A stretch of DNA of 64,000 nt from Schaalia sp. ORNL0103. GTDB lineage: Bacteria > Actinomycetota > Actinomycetes > Actinomycetales > Actinomycetaceae. The stretch covers positions 1,116,001 through 1,180,000 of the forward strand of contig NZ_JAHXSA010000001.1 in assembly GCF_019429565.1 (NCBI RefSeq), read 5' to 3'. A program made the translations under genes and the position numbers. Positions 37,455-45,548 of this stretch are shown piece by piece (position 1 is the first letter of the stretch; each line of letters opens with the position of its first letter). Below the pieces are notes generated by a model. It had not been told where the DNA came from. It did not search any database and saw only the letters and a program-made list of their open reading frames with translations.

Positions 37455-37496
37455 GGCCGGGGCCGGGAGGGCATACACGCTCCCCCGGCCCCGGCC
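37455..37496 (-). terminator. Sialidase gene terminator
   Basis: GGCCGGGGCCGGG (37455-37467) and CCCGGCCCCGGCC (37484-37496) form a 13-bp stem with a 16-nt loop, 15 nt past the sialidase stop codon. No T-run. Confidence 0.7.
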
Positions 37497-37510
37497 GCGA
37501 TGGATATGGA

Positions 37511-39769
37511 TCAGATCCACGCACCCGAAGATGCGAAGTAGTACCAGCGTCCGTCGATCATCTGCCAGCCGGTGACCATGTGACCATCACCAGCGAAGTA
37601 GTACCAGGTAACGCCGATGTGCTGCCAGCCGGTGAGCATGGCACCCGAGGGAGCCAGGTAGTACCAGCTGCCGGTGTTCTGCCAGCCGGTGAGCATCGCG
37701 CCCGAGCCGGAGAAGAGGTACCAGGTGCCGTCGACCTGCACCCAGCCGGTCGCCATGACGCCGGTCGCGGGATCCAGGTAGTACCAGGAACCATCCTTGA
37801 CCCAGCCGCTCACGCGAGCGCCGTAGGCGTTGTAGTAGCTCCACTTTCCGTCCTGGAGGTCCCAGCCGGTGACCATCATGCCCGATGCGTTGAAGCGGTA
37901 GGTGGCGTCACCGATCGTGATGGTCTGGTTGGTCGCGTAGCTGGAGTCCTCCAGCTGCCACTTCCAGCCCGAGCCGGTGTTCACCCAGTGCGCGGGGGTG
38001 ACCGCGGGGGCGGGCTCAGGGGTGGGCTGCGGCTCCGGAGTCGGATCCGGAGTCGGCTGCGGCTGGGGGGTCGGGTCAGGGGTGGGCTGCGGCTCGGGAG
38101 CAGGCTCCTCGCCGGGGTCGGTCAGGCCGAGGTAGGCGGCGTCCAGTCGCATGAACTCGATGTTCTTGTAGCCGCCGGACTCGTACAGCAGGCCCCAAGT
38201 GCCGTCACCGAGGGGGTGCAGCGTCGAGTAGGCCATCTCGCCACTCTCGAAGACCTTGCCATCGTTCCAGGTGAAGCCATCGTCGTAGGAGACGCGGATG
38301 GTGCCGTTGGCGCGGGCGCTGGAGGAGTCGGCGTTCGAGAAGAGCAGGACGCGAGCACGGGCGGAGCCCTCGGGGGCATCCGGGTAGGCGCGAACGATCG
38401 AGGCGTTGTTACGCGGGTCCGTCAGGTCCCAGTTGTGGCGGAACGGCCCCCAGGTCTGCCCACCATCGTAGGAGATGGCTTCGAGGCGCTGGCCGGCGGT
38501 GCCCTGCGTGCGCGAGTTGAGCAGCAGGCGACCGTCGGAGAGCTCGACAACCTTGTTCTCGTCGGCGCTGCCCTCGGTCGGTGCGCCGGGCTTCCAGGTC
38601 TGGCCGTGGTCGTCGGAGTAGACGGAGACGGCCATGAGCGAGGTCGTGCCGGAGTTGGCGACGGCGTACTGCTGGATGAGGCGGCCGGCGTGGGCGCCGT
38701 AGCGCAGCTGGATGCCTTCACCGGAGGAGGCGAAGCGGGTAAACCACTGGTCGGTGTGGCCTGCGGTCACCTGGTCGGTGATGGTGCGCGGGTTCACCCA
38801 GGTCTCGCCGTTGTCGTGGGACTCGACGACGTGGGCGTGCAGGATGTTACGAGCCGCAGGATCGGTGCCCAGCTGGGACTGGAAGAGGCCGGCGTCGTAG
38901 GACTTGACCGAGAACAGGAAGATCGTTCCGGTGGTGCGGTCCACGACGAAGGAGGGGTCGGAGTAGCCGATCTTCTGGGCGCCGGGGGTGCCGGCGAGGG
39001 CGGTCTTGATCGGGGTCCAGGACTTACCGCCGTCCTTGGAGATGCGGTAGACGATCGAGTTGGCCTGAGGCGCGTCCTGGCAGGTGTTGGGGCGGCCGTC
39101 CCACGAGGCGATGATCCAGCCGTTGTTGGCGGTGGTCAGCGCGGGGATGCGGTGGCAGCTGAATCCGGCGAGGCCGGGGGACGCGAGGCGGACCTTGTCG
39201 CCGATCGCGTAGTCCTGCGGGGTCTCCAGCGGGTCCGGGGCCGGGGGACGCTCACCCTGGGCGACGGTCACCGGGTCGGCATTGGCGGTAATGCCACCGG
39301 CGATGACGTCGGTGCCGTTGCGGTCACGGGTGGCCGCCCACGTGGTCATCGGGGTGAAAGTACCAGCCGCAACGTCGTCCGCGGTCACGGTGTGCGTGGC
39401 GGTCGTGCACTGCTTGGTGGTGTGCGCGGCGAGGTTATGCCAGCGGCAGTTCGGAGCGCCGGTGGTGAGGACGCCGGAGAGGTTCGAGTCCACCGGGAAG
39501 ACGGTGAGCGCGCTGTCGGTGTTGTTGGTGTAGGTGACGGTGATGGTGATCAGGTCACCTTCGTACACCTTGTCTCCGTGGGAGTCGGTGCGCGTGACGG
39601 TGACGGTGATGGGGGCCGAACCTTCGTCGGTTGCCGAGGCCGCCACCGGAGCAGCTGCACCGGTGTCACTGGTCGGGGTCGCGAGCGCGGGAACCGAGAG
39701 AGTCGCGCACAGCAGCACGGCTCCCGAGGCAGCCGCGAGGGCGCGCCCGTAGTGGCGGAGGGTCATCAT
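37511..39769 (-). CDS. nanH: Secreted sialidase with C-terminal cell-wall-binding repeats
   Basis: Exo-sialidase (GH33 type) releasing sialic acid from host glycans. The 752 residues: signal peptide 1-30 (ending ATLSVPALA); an N-terminal beta-sandwich ~50-170; a catalytic propeller ~190-545 with the FRIP-like CHRIP (R207) and five Asp boxes (SKDGGKSW 244, SHDNGETW 317, SDDHGQTW 385, SYDGGQTW 433, SYDDGFTW 494); a Pro/Glu/Thr linker (~553-592); and about six or seven aromatic GW repeats of the CW_binding_1 type to the end. There is no LPxTG; attachment is presumably through the repeats. A palindromic operator lies upstream. Confidence 0.93.
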   Translation of the reverse strand: MMTLRHYGRALAAASGAVLLCATLSVPALATPTSDTGAAAPVAASATDEGSAPITVTVTRTDSHGDKVYEGDLITITVTYTNNTDSALTVFPVDSNLSGVLTTGAPNCRWHNLAAHTTKQCTTATHTVTADDVAAGTFTPMTTWAATRDRNGTDVIAGGITANADPVTVAQGERPPAPDPLETPQDYAIGDKVRLASPGLAGFSCHRIPALTTANNGWIIASWDGRPNTCQDAPQANSIVYRISKDGGKSWTPIKTALAGTPGAQKIGYSDPSFVVDRTTGTIFLFSVKSYDAGLFQSQLGTDPAARNILHAHVVESHDNGETWVNPRTITDQVTAGHTDQWFTRFASSGEGIQLRYGAHAGRLIQQYAVANSGTTSLMAVSVYSDDHGQTWKPGAPTEGSADENKVVELSDGRLLLNSRTQGTAGQRLEAISYDGGQTWGPFRHNWDLTDPRNNASIVRAYPDAPEGSARARVLLFSNADSSSARANGTIRVSYDDGFTWNDGKVFESGEMAYSTLHPLGDGTWGLLYESGGYKNIEFMRLDAAYLGLTDPGEEPAPEPQPTPDPTPQPQPTPDPTPEPQPTPEPAPAVTPAHWVNTGSGWKWQLEDSSYATNQTITIGDATYRFNASGMMVTGWDLQDGKWSYYNAYGARVSGWVKDGSWYYLDPATGVMATGWVQVDGTWYLFSGSGAMLTGWQNTGSWYYLAPSGAMLTGWQHIGVTWYYFAGDGHMVTGWQMIDGRWYYFASSGAWI

Positions 39770-39803
39770 TGGTCCTTCCGATATGGGTTGTCAATCAGCG
39801 GTC

Positions 39804-39821
39804 AGTGAGTCATGACTCACT
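39804..39821. promoter_or_regulatory. Perfect 18-bp palindrome, candidate operator of the sialidase gene
   Basis: AGTGAGTCATGACTCACT is a perfect inverted repeat 35 bp before the sialidase start, just downstream of a TATGAT -10 candidate. A repressor bound here would block transcription. It does not match operators I know for NanR or NagC. Confidence 0.65.
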
Positions 39822-39834
39822 ATCCACGAGATTC

Positions 39835-39840
39835 ATCATA
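39835..39840 (-). promoter_or_regulatory. Candidate -10 box of the sialidase gene
   Basis: TATGAT on the minus strand matches TATAAT at five of six positions and lies in an AT-rich stretch. The -35 region (TGGTTA at 17 nt) is poor, which fits a regulated promoter. Confidence 0.45.
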
Positions 39841-40090
39841 CAAATTTAGATGCTCGCTAACCAGTTATATGACAGACAACTTTTATCAACGTCTAGGACA
39901 ATTACATTAGAACTATCGACATTCACACACGCCTGTCAACCCCTCATTCCACAACAGGCCTACACACTCAGACCCCCAATCCCCGCACCGCCCAACAATG
40001 CCAACCCCTCCCCTGCCAAACCAAACGATCCAACAAACAATTCGCCTCACCAGAACATGCCGACCAACACTGGGCAGTAGAACAGATCAC
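39841..40090. other. Spacer with a strongly G-poor, C-rich plus strand
   Basis: No credible gene. About 39930-40075 has long runs of A and C with very few G on the plus strand. A 76-codon open frame across it is low-complexity (Pro/Asn/Ser) with no ribosome-binding site. The skew resembles the rRNA leader and spacer, or a Rho-loading region; the function is unknown. Confidence 0.4.
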
Positions 40091-40096
40091 GGCTAG

Positions 40097-40124
40097 TTGC
40101 TCAGCAAGCACTTACCTGTAAACT
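40097..40124 (+). promoter_or_regulatory. Candidate promoter of the 51-aa secreted protein
   Basis: TTGCTC (40097-40102), a 16-nt spacer and TAAACT (40119-40124) lie about 38 bp before the GTG at 40162. Confidence 0.4.
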
Positions 40125-40161
40125 AGTCCTGTCAATCAGTCTTTCACAGCAAGGAATCACA

Positions 40162-40317
40162 GTGCGCCCCTCCCGTCGAACTCTGACGCGCGTCGCATCG
40201 GCCGCCGTCGCTTCCCTCGTGATCGTTGCACCGATCTCCACCGTCTCCAACGCGGATGCTCTCTCCCCCGCGCCCCTTCCGTGGACGAACGGCGCGGACG
40301 AGGCACCGGCGAACTGA
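40162..40317 (+). CDS. 51-residue secreted microprotein or truncated secreted protein
   Basis: A short frame starts at GTG 40162 with AAGGA 6 nt upstream. The product has a classic signal peptide: MRPSRRTLTR, hydrophobic core ASAAVASLVIVAPI, and a likely cleavage after the SNADA region. Only about 20 mature residues rich in Pro, Ala and Asp follow before TGA. A promoter-like sequence precedes it, and a terminator arm begins about 49 bp after it. It could be a genuine secreted peptide or the 5' remnant of a larger surface-protein gene. No family recognised. Confidence 0.5.
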   Translation: MRPSRRTLTRVASAAVASLVIVAPISTVSNADALSPAPLPWTNGADEAPAN

Positions 40318-40359
40318 CCCCGCGGAAACCCTGCCGAACGTAACCGTGCCCGTGAGCAC

Positions 40360-40381
40360 AAAAGGGCCCCGGCCTCGTCCC
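40360..40381 (-). terminator. Left half of the ilvC terminator, split by the IS
   Basis: GCCCCGGCCTCGT (40366-40378) is the exact complement of ACGAGGCCGGGGC at 41867-41879 on the far side of the IS. AAAA at 40360-40363 would give the T tail on the minus strand. The inner CCC (40379-40381) would extend the stem with GGG at 41863-41865. Confidence 0.75.
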
Positions 40382-40427
40382 ATGTTTGAACTGCGCCCCG
40401 AAAGTTGGACGCGTTTAATGGTAGCCG

Positions 40428-41288
40428 TTATGCGGCTTCCCGTAGGGCCTGATCCCGGTATTCTGCCGGGGTCAGGCCCTTGAGCTTTACTTGGCGTCTT
40501 ACTGTGTTCCAGTGTGTGATGTAGGCGTCGAGGTCGGCTTTGAAGCTCTCGAAGGTTGGCCAGTCTTGGCCGCGAAAGAACTCGTCCTTGATGTGTCCGA
40601 AGACCTGCTCAGTGGCGCCGTTGTCGATGCAGTTGCCTTTGCGTGACATGCTCTGGATGAAACCGTTATCAGCAAGCGTGCTGATGTAGGCCTCGTGCTG
40701 GTACTGCCATCCCATGTCCGAGTGCAAGATCGGCTCGACCCCTGCGGGCTTGGCATCCATGAGTATCTGGAGCATCTCTTGTTGCTGGGCGAGGTTGGGG
40801 CACAGAGAGATGGAGTAGGCGACAATCTCTTTGCTGGCAAAGTCGTAGACCGGAGCGAGGTAGGCCTTACCGAAGGAGAGCTTGAACTCGGTGACATCGG
40901 TACCCAATTTCTGCCAAGGGCCATCGGCTGTGAAGTCGCGGCCGATGATGTTCTTGAAGCTTTGCCCCACGTCCCCCTTGTAGGAGTTGTACCTGTGATA
41001 GGCCCTCTCGCGGCGTATGCCGCAGCGCAGCCCCATCTCGCGCATCATCTTCAAGACCGTCTTATCGGCGATGCGCTCTCCTGCCTCAGCGCGTAGGCAC
41101 ATGGCGATCTGCCTGTGACCGCACCCGTTGGGGGTTCGTGAAAAGATCTGGGCGACCTTGGGACGTAGCTGCGCCCGGGTCACGCCCTTGGGGTGAGCCA
41201 GCGCGTAGTAGTAGCTCGACCTGGCAAGACCAGCGGCCTCGAGGAGATCACCCACCGCATGTCCGCGCCCTGAAAGCTCGGCGACCAC
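40428..41288 (-). CDS. IS3-family transposase OrfB (DDE integrase core)
   Basis: A 286-residue frame from GTG 41288, normally made as the C-terminal part of an OrfAB fusion. The HTH_21-like region (RTPNGCGHRQIAMCLRAE) precedes the rve catalytic core, with D in LGTDVTEF, D in LHSDMGWQYQ and E in ATEQVFGHIKDEFF, a complete DDE triad. The end VKLKGLTPAEYRDQAL is typical of IS3/IS150-group transposases. The frame is open back to the slippery A7 in OrfA. Confidence 0.93.
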   Translation of the reverse strand: MVAELSGRGHAVGDLLEAAGLARSSYYYALAHPKGVTRAQLRPKVAQIFSRTPNGCGHRQIAMCLRAEAGERIADKTVLKMMREMGLRCGIRRERAYHRYNSYKGDVGQSFKNIIGRDFTADGPWQKLGTDVTEFKLSFGKAYLAPVYDFASKEIVAYSISLCPNLAQQQEMLQILMDAKPAGVEPILHSDMGWQYQHEAYISTLADNGFIQSMSRKGNCIDNGATEQVFGHIKDEFFRGQDWPTFESFKADLDAYITHWNTVRRQVKLKGLTPAEYRDQALREAA

Positions 41289-41800
41289 TAGGGCTTTGTC
41301 CCGGTTTGGGAGCGCCTCTGCGCCTTCAGGGCAATCGATTTTTTTAGGTACGCCACCTGCGCCTCGAGCTTGCGCACGCGCTCGGCGAGTTCCTCCTCAC
41401 GCGTTGGTGGCACCGCCCGCACCGACCCCTTCGGCCTGCCCTTGGGCTTGGGCTTGAGCGCCTGCACGCCGCCCTCGCGGTACAGCCTGCACCACTGCTT
41501 CAACGGTGTCGCGCTCGCAATACCGAAACGCACCATCGCCTCAGGCTTACTCATCCCACCGTCAACCACGGCCCTCGCTGCGGCGACCTTGGTCTCATAG
41601 TCGTATTTGGCCCGCTTTACTCCCATGGCAAGAAGCCCGCCCCTCCCGATCACGCGGTACATCTTCTGCCACTCTCTCACAGTCTCGGCAGACACACCAA
41701 GCCTCCTGGCGGTCAAACCATAGCCACATCCCCTCTCAAACATCTCCACCGCCTGCTCCCGAAGCAAACGATCATGCCTCAACCCCAGATCCACAGACAC
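41288..41800 (-). CDS. IS3-family OrfA, DNA-binding and frameshift partner
   Basis: The 170 residues contain two helix-turn-helix modules (MFERGCGYGLTARRLGVSAE, then MVRFGIASATPLKQWCR), a basic linker, and a C-terminal leucine-zipper-like helix (EELAERVRKLEAQVAYLKK). Starts at GTG 41800. The slippery sequence AAAAAAA at 41345-41339 allows -1 frameshifting into the OrfB frame, which is open from there, giving the active transposase. It overlaps OrfB by 1 nt. Confidence 0.88.
   Translation of the reverse strand: MSVDLGLRHDRLLREQAVEMFERGCGYGLTARRLGVSAETVREWQKMYRVIGRGGLLAMGVKRAKYDYETKVAAARAVVDGGMSKPEAMVRFGIASATPLKQWCRLYREGGVQALKPKPKGRPKGSVRAVPPTREEELAERVRKLEAQVAYLKKSIALKAQRRSQTGTKP
41339..41345 (-). 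promoter_or_regulatory. Programmed -1 frameshift site of the IS
   Basis: A run of seven A on the coding strand, in OrfA codons for LKKS. A -1 slip enters the OrfB frame with no stop codon before it, as in other IS3-family elements. Confidence 0.7.
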
Positions 41801-41862
41801 GAAAAGCCTCCCATTCCCTGGACTTCAATTTCGATGTCCAAGAAACGGGAGGCAGTTCAGTT

Positions 41863-41881
41863 GGGAACGAGGCCGGGGCTT
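41863..41881 (-). terminator. Right half of the ilvC terminator, split by the IS
   Basis: ACGAGGCCGGGGC (41867-41879) follows the ilvC stop codon by about 28 nt. Without the IS it would pair with 40366-40378 around a 5-nt loop. Now ilvBNC transcripts run in the sense direction into the transposase genes unless another terminator acts. Confidence 0.75.
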
Positions 41882-41907
41882 GACGCTATCCGAAACGGAC
41901 CGCGAGA

Positions 41908-42933
41908 TCAGCGCGCGGCGCTGCCCTCGGTGTAGTCCTCGTCGGAGTCGGTCCAGCCGAAGGCCTTGCGCAGCTTCTGGCCGGTCTTCTCGATCGGGTG
42001 AGCCTCTTCCTCGGCGCGCAGCGCCTTGAACTCGAGGGCGCCGTTATCCTGATCGGCGATGAACTTGCGGGCGAACGTGCCGTCCTGAATGTCGGCCAGG
42101 ACAGCCTTCATGGCCTCCTTGGAGGACTCGTTGATGACGCGCGGGCCGGAGACGTAGTCGCCGTACTCAGCGGTGTCGGAGCAGGACCAACGCTGCTTGG
42201 TGATGCCGCCCTCGTTGATGAGGTCGACGATCAGCTTCATCTCGTGGCAGACCTCGAAGTAGGCGATCTCGGGCTGGTAGCCAGCCTCGACCAGGGTCTC
42301 GAAGCCGGCCTGGATCAGGTGGGAGACGCCGCCACACAGGACAGCCTGCTCGCCGAACAGGTCGGTCTCGGTCTCCTCGGTGAAGGTCGTCTTAATGACG
42401 CCGGCGCGGGTGCCGCCGATGGCCTTCGCGTAGGACAGGACGAGGTCCCAAGCCTGGCCGGAGGCATCCACCTCAACGGCGACGACGTCCGGGGTGCCCT
42501 TGCCCTGGGTGTAGGTCTCGCGGACCTTGTGGCCGGGGCCCTTGGGGGCGACCATGACGACGTCGTGGCCCTCGGGGACCTCGATGTAGCCGTAACGGAT
42601 GTTGAAGCCGTGCGCGAAGAGAAGGGCGGCGCCTTCCTTCAGGTTGGGGGCAACCTGCTCGGCGTACACGTAGCGCTGGACCTGGTCGGGCAGCAGCAGC
42701 GAGACGACGTCGCCCTCGGCGACGGCCTCGGCCACGTCCTTGACCTCGAGGCCGGCGGCCTCAGCCTTGGCCCAGGAGGAGGAACCGGGGCGCAGGCCGA
42801 CGACCACGTCAACTCCGGAATCCTTCAGGTTCAGCGCGTGCGCGTGACCCTGCGAACCGTAACCAATGATGGCAACCTTCTTGGACTGGATCAGCGACAG
42901 GTCTGCGCCGTCGTCGTAGATGATTTCTGCCAT
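41908..42933 (-). CDS. ilvC: Ketol-acid reductoisomerase
   Basis: Second step of valine and isoleucine synthesis, a Mg- and NADPH-dependent isomeroreductase. The 341 residues (class I length) contain [17 protein letters not shown], the substrate domain [19 protein letters not shown] and the metal-binding E/D residues, and [19 protein letters not shown] 42933 has AAGGAG at 8 nt; ATG 42939 is too close. It is the last gene of ilvBNC. Its terminator has been split by the IS. Confidence 0.97.
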   Translation of the reverse strand: MAEIIYDDGADLSLIQSKKVAIIGYGSQGHAHALNLKDSGVDVVVGLRPGSSSWAKAEAAGLEVKDVAEAVAEGDVVSLLLPDQVQRYVYAEQVAPNLKEGAALLFAHGFNIRYGYIEVPEGHDVVMVAPKGPGHKVRETYTQGKGTPDVVAVEVDASGQAWDLVLSYAKAIGGTRAGVIKTTFTEETETDLFGEQAVLCGGVSHLIQAGFETLVEAGYQPEIAYFEVCHEMKLIVDLINEGGITKQRWSCSDTAEYGDYVSGPRVINESSKEAMKAVLADIQDGTFARKFIADQDNGALEFKALRAEEEAHPIEKTGQKLRKAFGWTDSDEDYTEGSAAR

Positions 42934-42935
42934 TT

Positions 42936-43448
42936 TCATTTCTCCTTCAGTTGATCCGTGATCGAGCGCGACCCGCGGCCGATAGCCACGGCGCCCGACT
43001 GGACGAGTTCGGTGACACCGTAGGGCTCCAGGGCCCGCAGCAGCGCCTCCAGCTTGGATAGGGAGCCGATCGATTCGATGACGACCGACTCGGGTTGCAC
43101 GTCGACGACGTGTGCGCGGAACAGGTCCACGATCTGCAGGACCGAGGTACGACGGGTCTCGTCAGCCTGGACCTTCATCATGAGCAGACGCCGTTCGACG
43201 GAGTCTTCGGGTTCAAGCTCGACAACCTTGAGGACGTTGATGAGCTTGTTGAGCTGCTTGACCACCTGCTCGATGGGCGCGGAGTCTGCGTCCACGATGA
43301 TGGTCATGCGGGAGATCTCCGGGTGTTCGGTCTCTCCCACGGTCAGCGACTTGATATTAAAGGCGCGGCGGGCGAAAAGCGCGGCGACGCGAGTGAGCAC
43401 GCCGGGCTTGTTTTCGACCAACACGGCCAGAGTGTGACGATTCGTCAT
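42936..43448 (-). CDS. ilvN: Acetolactate synthase small (regulatory) subunit
   Basis: Regulatory partner of IlvB that confers valine feedback inhibition and full activity. The 170 residues have an N-terminal ACT domain ([43 protein letters not shown]) and a C-terminal ALS_ss_C domain ([35 protein letters not shown]). It starts on the ilvB stop codon (1-nt overlap) and ends at the ilvC start, so all three are translated from one mRNA. Confidence 0.97.
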   Translation of the reverse strand: MTNRHTLAVLVENKPGVLTRVAALFARRAFNIKSLTVGETEHPEISRMTIIVDADSAPIEQVVKQLNKLINVLKVVELEPEDSVERRLLMMKVQADETRRTSVLQIVDLFRAHVVDVQPESVVIESIGSLSKLEALLRALEPYGVTELVQSGAVAIGRGSRSITDQLKEK

Positions 43449-45214
43449 CAGTCTTCCACCTCCCAGTCGGGCGCCATGCCCTTGGCGTAACGAATCTCAT
43501 CGTTGGACACGCCCGCGGCGACCATCGGCCAGACCATCGAGTCCTTGGAGACGCGGAAGTCAATGAGAACGGGGCGATCATTGATCGACATGGCCCATTC
43601 AATGGCCTCGTCGACCTCGTCGATGGAGCGAACGGTGCGCGCGGCCATGCCGTAGGCCTGCGCGAGCATCTCGAAGTTGGGGATCTGCTCGCCCTCGACG
43701 GGGTTGAGCGTCGTGTTCGAGTAGCGCTTGCCGAAGAACAGGGACTGCCACTGGCGGACCATGCCCAGCACCGAGTTGTTGATGAGGGCGACCTTGATCG
43801 GGATGTTGTTGATCGTGCAGGTGGCCAGTTCCTGGTTGGTCATCTGGAAGGAGCCGTCGCCGTCGATCGCCCACACGACCTTGTCGGGGGCCGCGACCTG
43901 GGCACCCATGGCTGCGGGGATGCAGTAGCCCATGGTGCCGGAGCCGGAGGAGGAGATGAAGCTGCGCGGGTTGTCCAGCGTGATGAACTGCGCGGCCCAC
44001 ATCTGGTGCTGGCCCACGCCCGTCACGTAGATCGCCTCGGGGCCAACCTTGTCGGAGAGCTTCTTGAGGACCTCCTGGGGCGCCATCATGCCGTCTTCGG
44101 GCTCAGCCCATCCGATCGGGTACTTGGTACGCAGACGGTCGAGGTAGCGCCACCATCCGGAGATGTCCGCCTTGTTTTCCGACGAGGCCTGGGCGATTTC
44201 CTCGGTGAGGATCGGCAGGGCGGTCGCCAGGTCGGCGACGATCGGGATGTCGGCGTGGCGGTTCTTCGAGATCTCCGCGGCGTCGATGTCGATGTGCACG
44301 ACGGTGGCGCGGGGCGCGAAGGAGTCGAGGCGGCCCGTCACGCGGTCGTCGAAGCGGGCGCCGAGCGCCACGATCAGGTCCGCGCGCTGGAGGGCGCCGA
44401 CGGCCGCCACGGTGCCGTGCATGCCGGGCATGCCGAGGTTGTGTCGATCGGAGTCGGGGAACGCGCCGCGGGCGGTCAGCGTGGTGACGACGGGGGCGTT
44501 CGTGATCTCGACGAGGTCGGTGAGGGCGCCGGTGGAGCCGGAGCGGACGATGCCGCCGCCCACGTAGAGCACGGGGGCCTGGGCGTCGGCGATCGCGCGG
44601 GCGGCCGCACGCACCTGCTTCATGTTCGGCTTGTCCGCGACGCGGTAGCCGGGCAGGTCGAGGGCGGGAGGCCAGGAGAAGTCCATCTCGGCGACCTGCG
44701 CGGACTTGGTGATGTCTACGAGGACCGGGCCGGGGCGGCCGGTGCCCGCGAGGTGGAAGGCCTCGGCCAGGCGCGCGGGGATCTCCGCGGGATCCGTGAC
44801 GAGGAAGGAGTGCTTGGTGATCGGCATCGAGGCGCCGACGACGTCGGCTTCCTGGAAGGCGTCGGTTCCGATCAGGGATGCGCCGACCTGGCCGGAGATC
44901 ACAACGATCGGGACCGAGTCCATGCAGGCGTCGCCCAGGGCCGTCAGCACGTTGGTGGCACCGGGGCCGGACGTCACGATCGCGCAGCCGACCTTACCGG
45001 TGGCCAGGGCGTAGCCTTCGGCGGCGTGGCCCGCGCCCTGCTCGTGACGGACAAGAATGTGGCGGATGGACGTCGACGCCAGCAGCGGGTCGTAGGTCGG
45101 CAGAATTGCGCCGCCGGGCATACCGAACACGTCGGTAACGCCCAGGGCCTCGAGGCTGGCCACGATAGCCTCGGCTCCGGTCATGCGGGTGGTGTTGGCG
45201 GTGTCGCTCACCAT
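43448..45214 (-). CDS. ilvB: Acetolactate synthase large (catalytic) subunit
   Basis: ThDP-dependent enzyme forming acetolactate or acetohydroxybutyrate, the entry to branched-chain amino acids. The 588 residues include FGMPGGAILPTYD, the catalytic glutamate in VRHEQGAGHAAEGYA, the FAD-domain GMPGMHGTVAAVGAL, and the ThDP motif WAIDGDGSFQMTNQELAT ending in LINN. ATG 45214 has GAGGA upstream; an earlier in-frame ATG is not needed. Expression is controlled by the attenuator at 45247-45384. Confidence 0.97.
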   Translation of the reverse strand: MVSDTANTTRMTGAEAIVASLEALGVTDVFGMPGGAILPTYDPLLASTSIRHILVRHEQGAGHAAEGYALATGKVGCAIVTSGPGATNVLTALGDACMDSVPIVVISGQVGASLIGTDAFQEADVVGASMPITKHSFLVTDPAEIPARLAEAFHLAGTGRPGPVLVDITKSAQVAEMDFSWPPALDLPGYRVADKPNMKQVRAAARAIADAQAPVLYVGGGIVRSGSTGALTDLVEITNAPVVTTLTARGAFPDSDRHNLGMPGMHGTVAAVGALQRADLIVALGARFDDRVTGRLDSFAPRATVVHIDIDAAEISKNRHADIPIVADLATALPILTEEIAQASSENKADISGWWRYLDRLRTKYPIGWAEPEDGMMAPQEVLKKLSDKVGPEAIYVTGVGQHQMWAAQFITLDNPRSFISSSGSGTMGYCIPAAMGAQVAAPDKVVWAIDGDGSFQMTNQELATCTINNIPIKVALINNSVLGMVRQWQSLFFGKRYSNTTLNPVEGEQIPNFEMLAQAYGMAARTVRSIDEVDEAIEWAMSINDRPVLIDFRVSKDSMVWPMVAAGVSNDEIRYAKGMAPDWEVED

Positions 45215-45246
45215 TCGTCCTCTCAATCGTTGGGACCGTCTCAAAG

Positions 45247-45286
45247 AAAAAACCCCGTCAGGTCCGGCAGATGCGCGGATGCGGGG
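45247..45286 (-). terminator. Attenuator terminator of ilvBNC
   Basis: On the minus strand CCCCG...TCCG pairs with CGGA...CGGGG (outer arms 45282-45286 and 45253-45257) and is followed directly by six T (45252-45247), 32 nt before the ilvB start. Confidence 0.88.
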
Positions 45287-45291
45287 AATTC

Positions 45292-45335
45292 GGCGTGCGA
45301 TCCATCCTCACGTTACACGGCAGGCATCGCACGCC
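45292..45335 (-). promoter_or_regulatory. Pause/competing hairpin of the ilvBNC attenuator
   Basis: GGCGTGCGAT (45292-45301) and ATCGCACGCC (45326-45335) are perfectly complementary. The 5' arm in the mRNA lies inside the leader peptide frame, so a ribosome at the branched-chain codons would change which hairpin forms. Confidence 0.75.
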
Positions 45336-45384
45336 CGGGTACGATGACCAGGGCGAGGATTCCAATTCCGCGAACGTTGAGCAT
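45313..45384 (-). CDS. ilvL: ilvBNC leader peptide
   Basis: A 23-codon frame from ATG 45384 (AAAGG just upstream) to TAA. Ten of 23 residues are Ile, Leu or Val, with a dense stretch GILALVIVP in the middle. The peptide has no function of its own: slow decoding when charged Ile/Leu/Val-tRNA is scarce would hold the ribosome and prevent the terminator at 45247-45286 from forming. This is the same logic as the ilvBNC attenuator of Corynebacterium. Symbol used by analogy. Confidence 0.85.
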   Translation of the reverse strand: MLNVRGIGILALVIVPGRAMPAV

Positions 45385-45548
45385 GCCTTTACCGTATCTC
45401 GCCTAGGCGCTGCGCTCTTCTTCATCTCATTGTGCGGACCTTTGGGTTCTGATCGCCATCTAGGACGATGGACTGAGATGCACAGCACGTATTACTGGTT
45501 TAATTGATACATACCTCATATCACAATCCACAACACGGAGATTTCATC

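Larger units (their letters stand above)
40387..41859 (-). mobile_element. IS3-family insertion sequence, 1473 bp, complete
   Basis: The ends are TGAACTGC at 40387 and its complement GCAGTTCA ending at 41859; the terminal repeats agree at 18 of the first 25 positions. Direct repeats GTT flank it (40384-40386 and 41860-41862), a 3-bp target duplication. It encodes OrfA and OrfB on the minus strand with a -1 frameshift site, and no stop codon or frameshift damages either frame, so it looks recently active. It splits a terminator hairpin. Confidence 0.92.

Noticed and set aside
37980-38110. Short repeats that could be a DNA repeat element
   Set aside because: They encode the Pro-Thr-Pro-Asp/Glu linker of the sialidase.
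39850-40080. A 76-codon plus-strand frame upstream of the sialidase
   Set aside because: No ribosome-binding site; the Pro/Asn/Thr-rich second half reflects the C-rich base composition.
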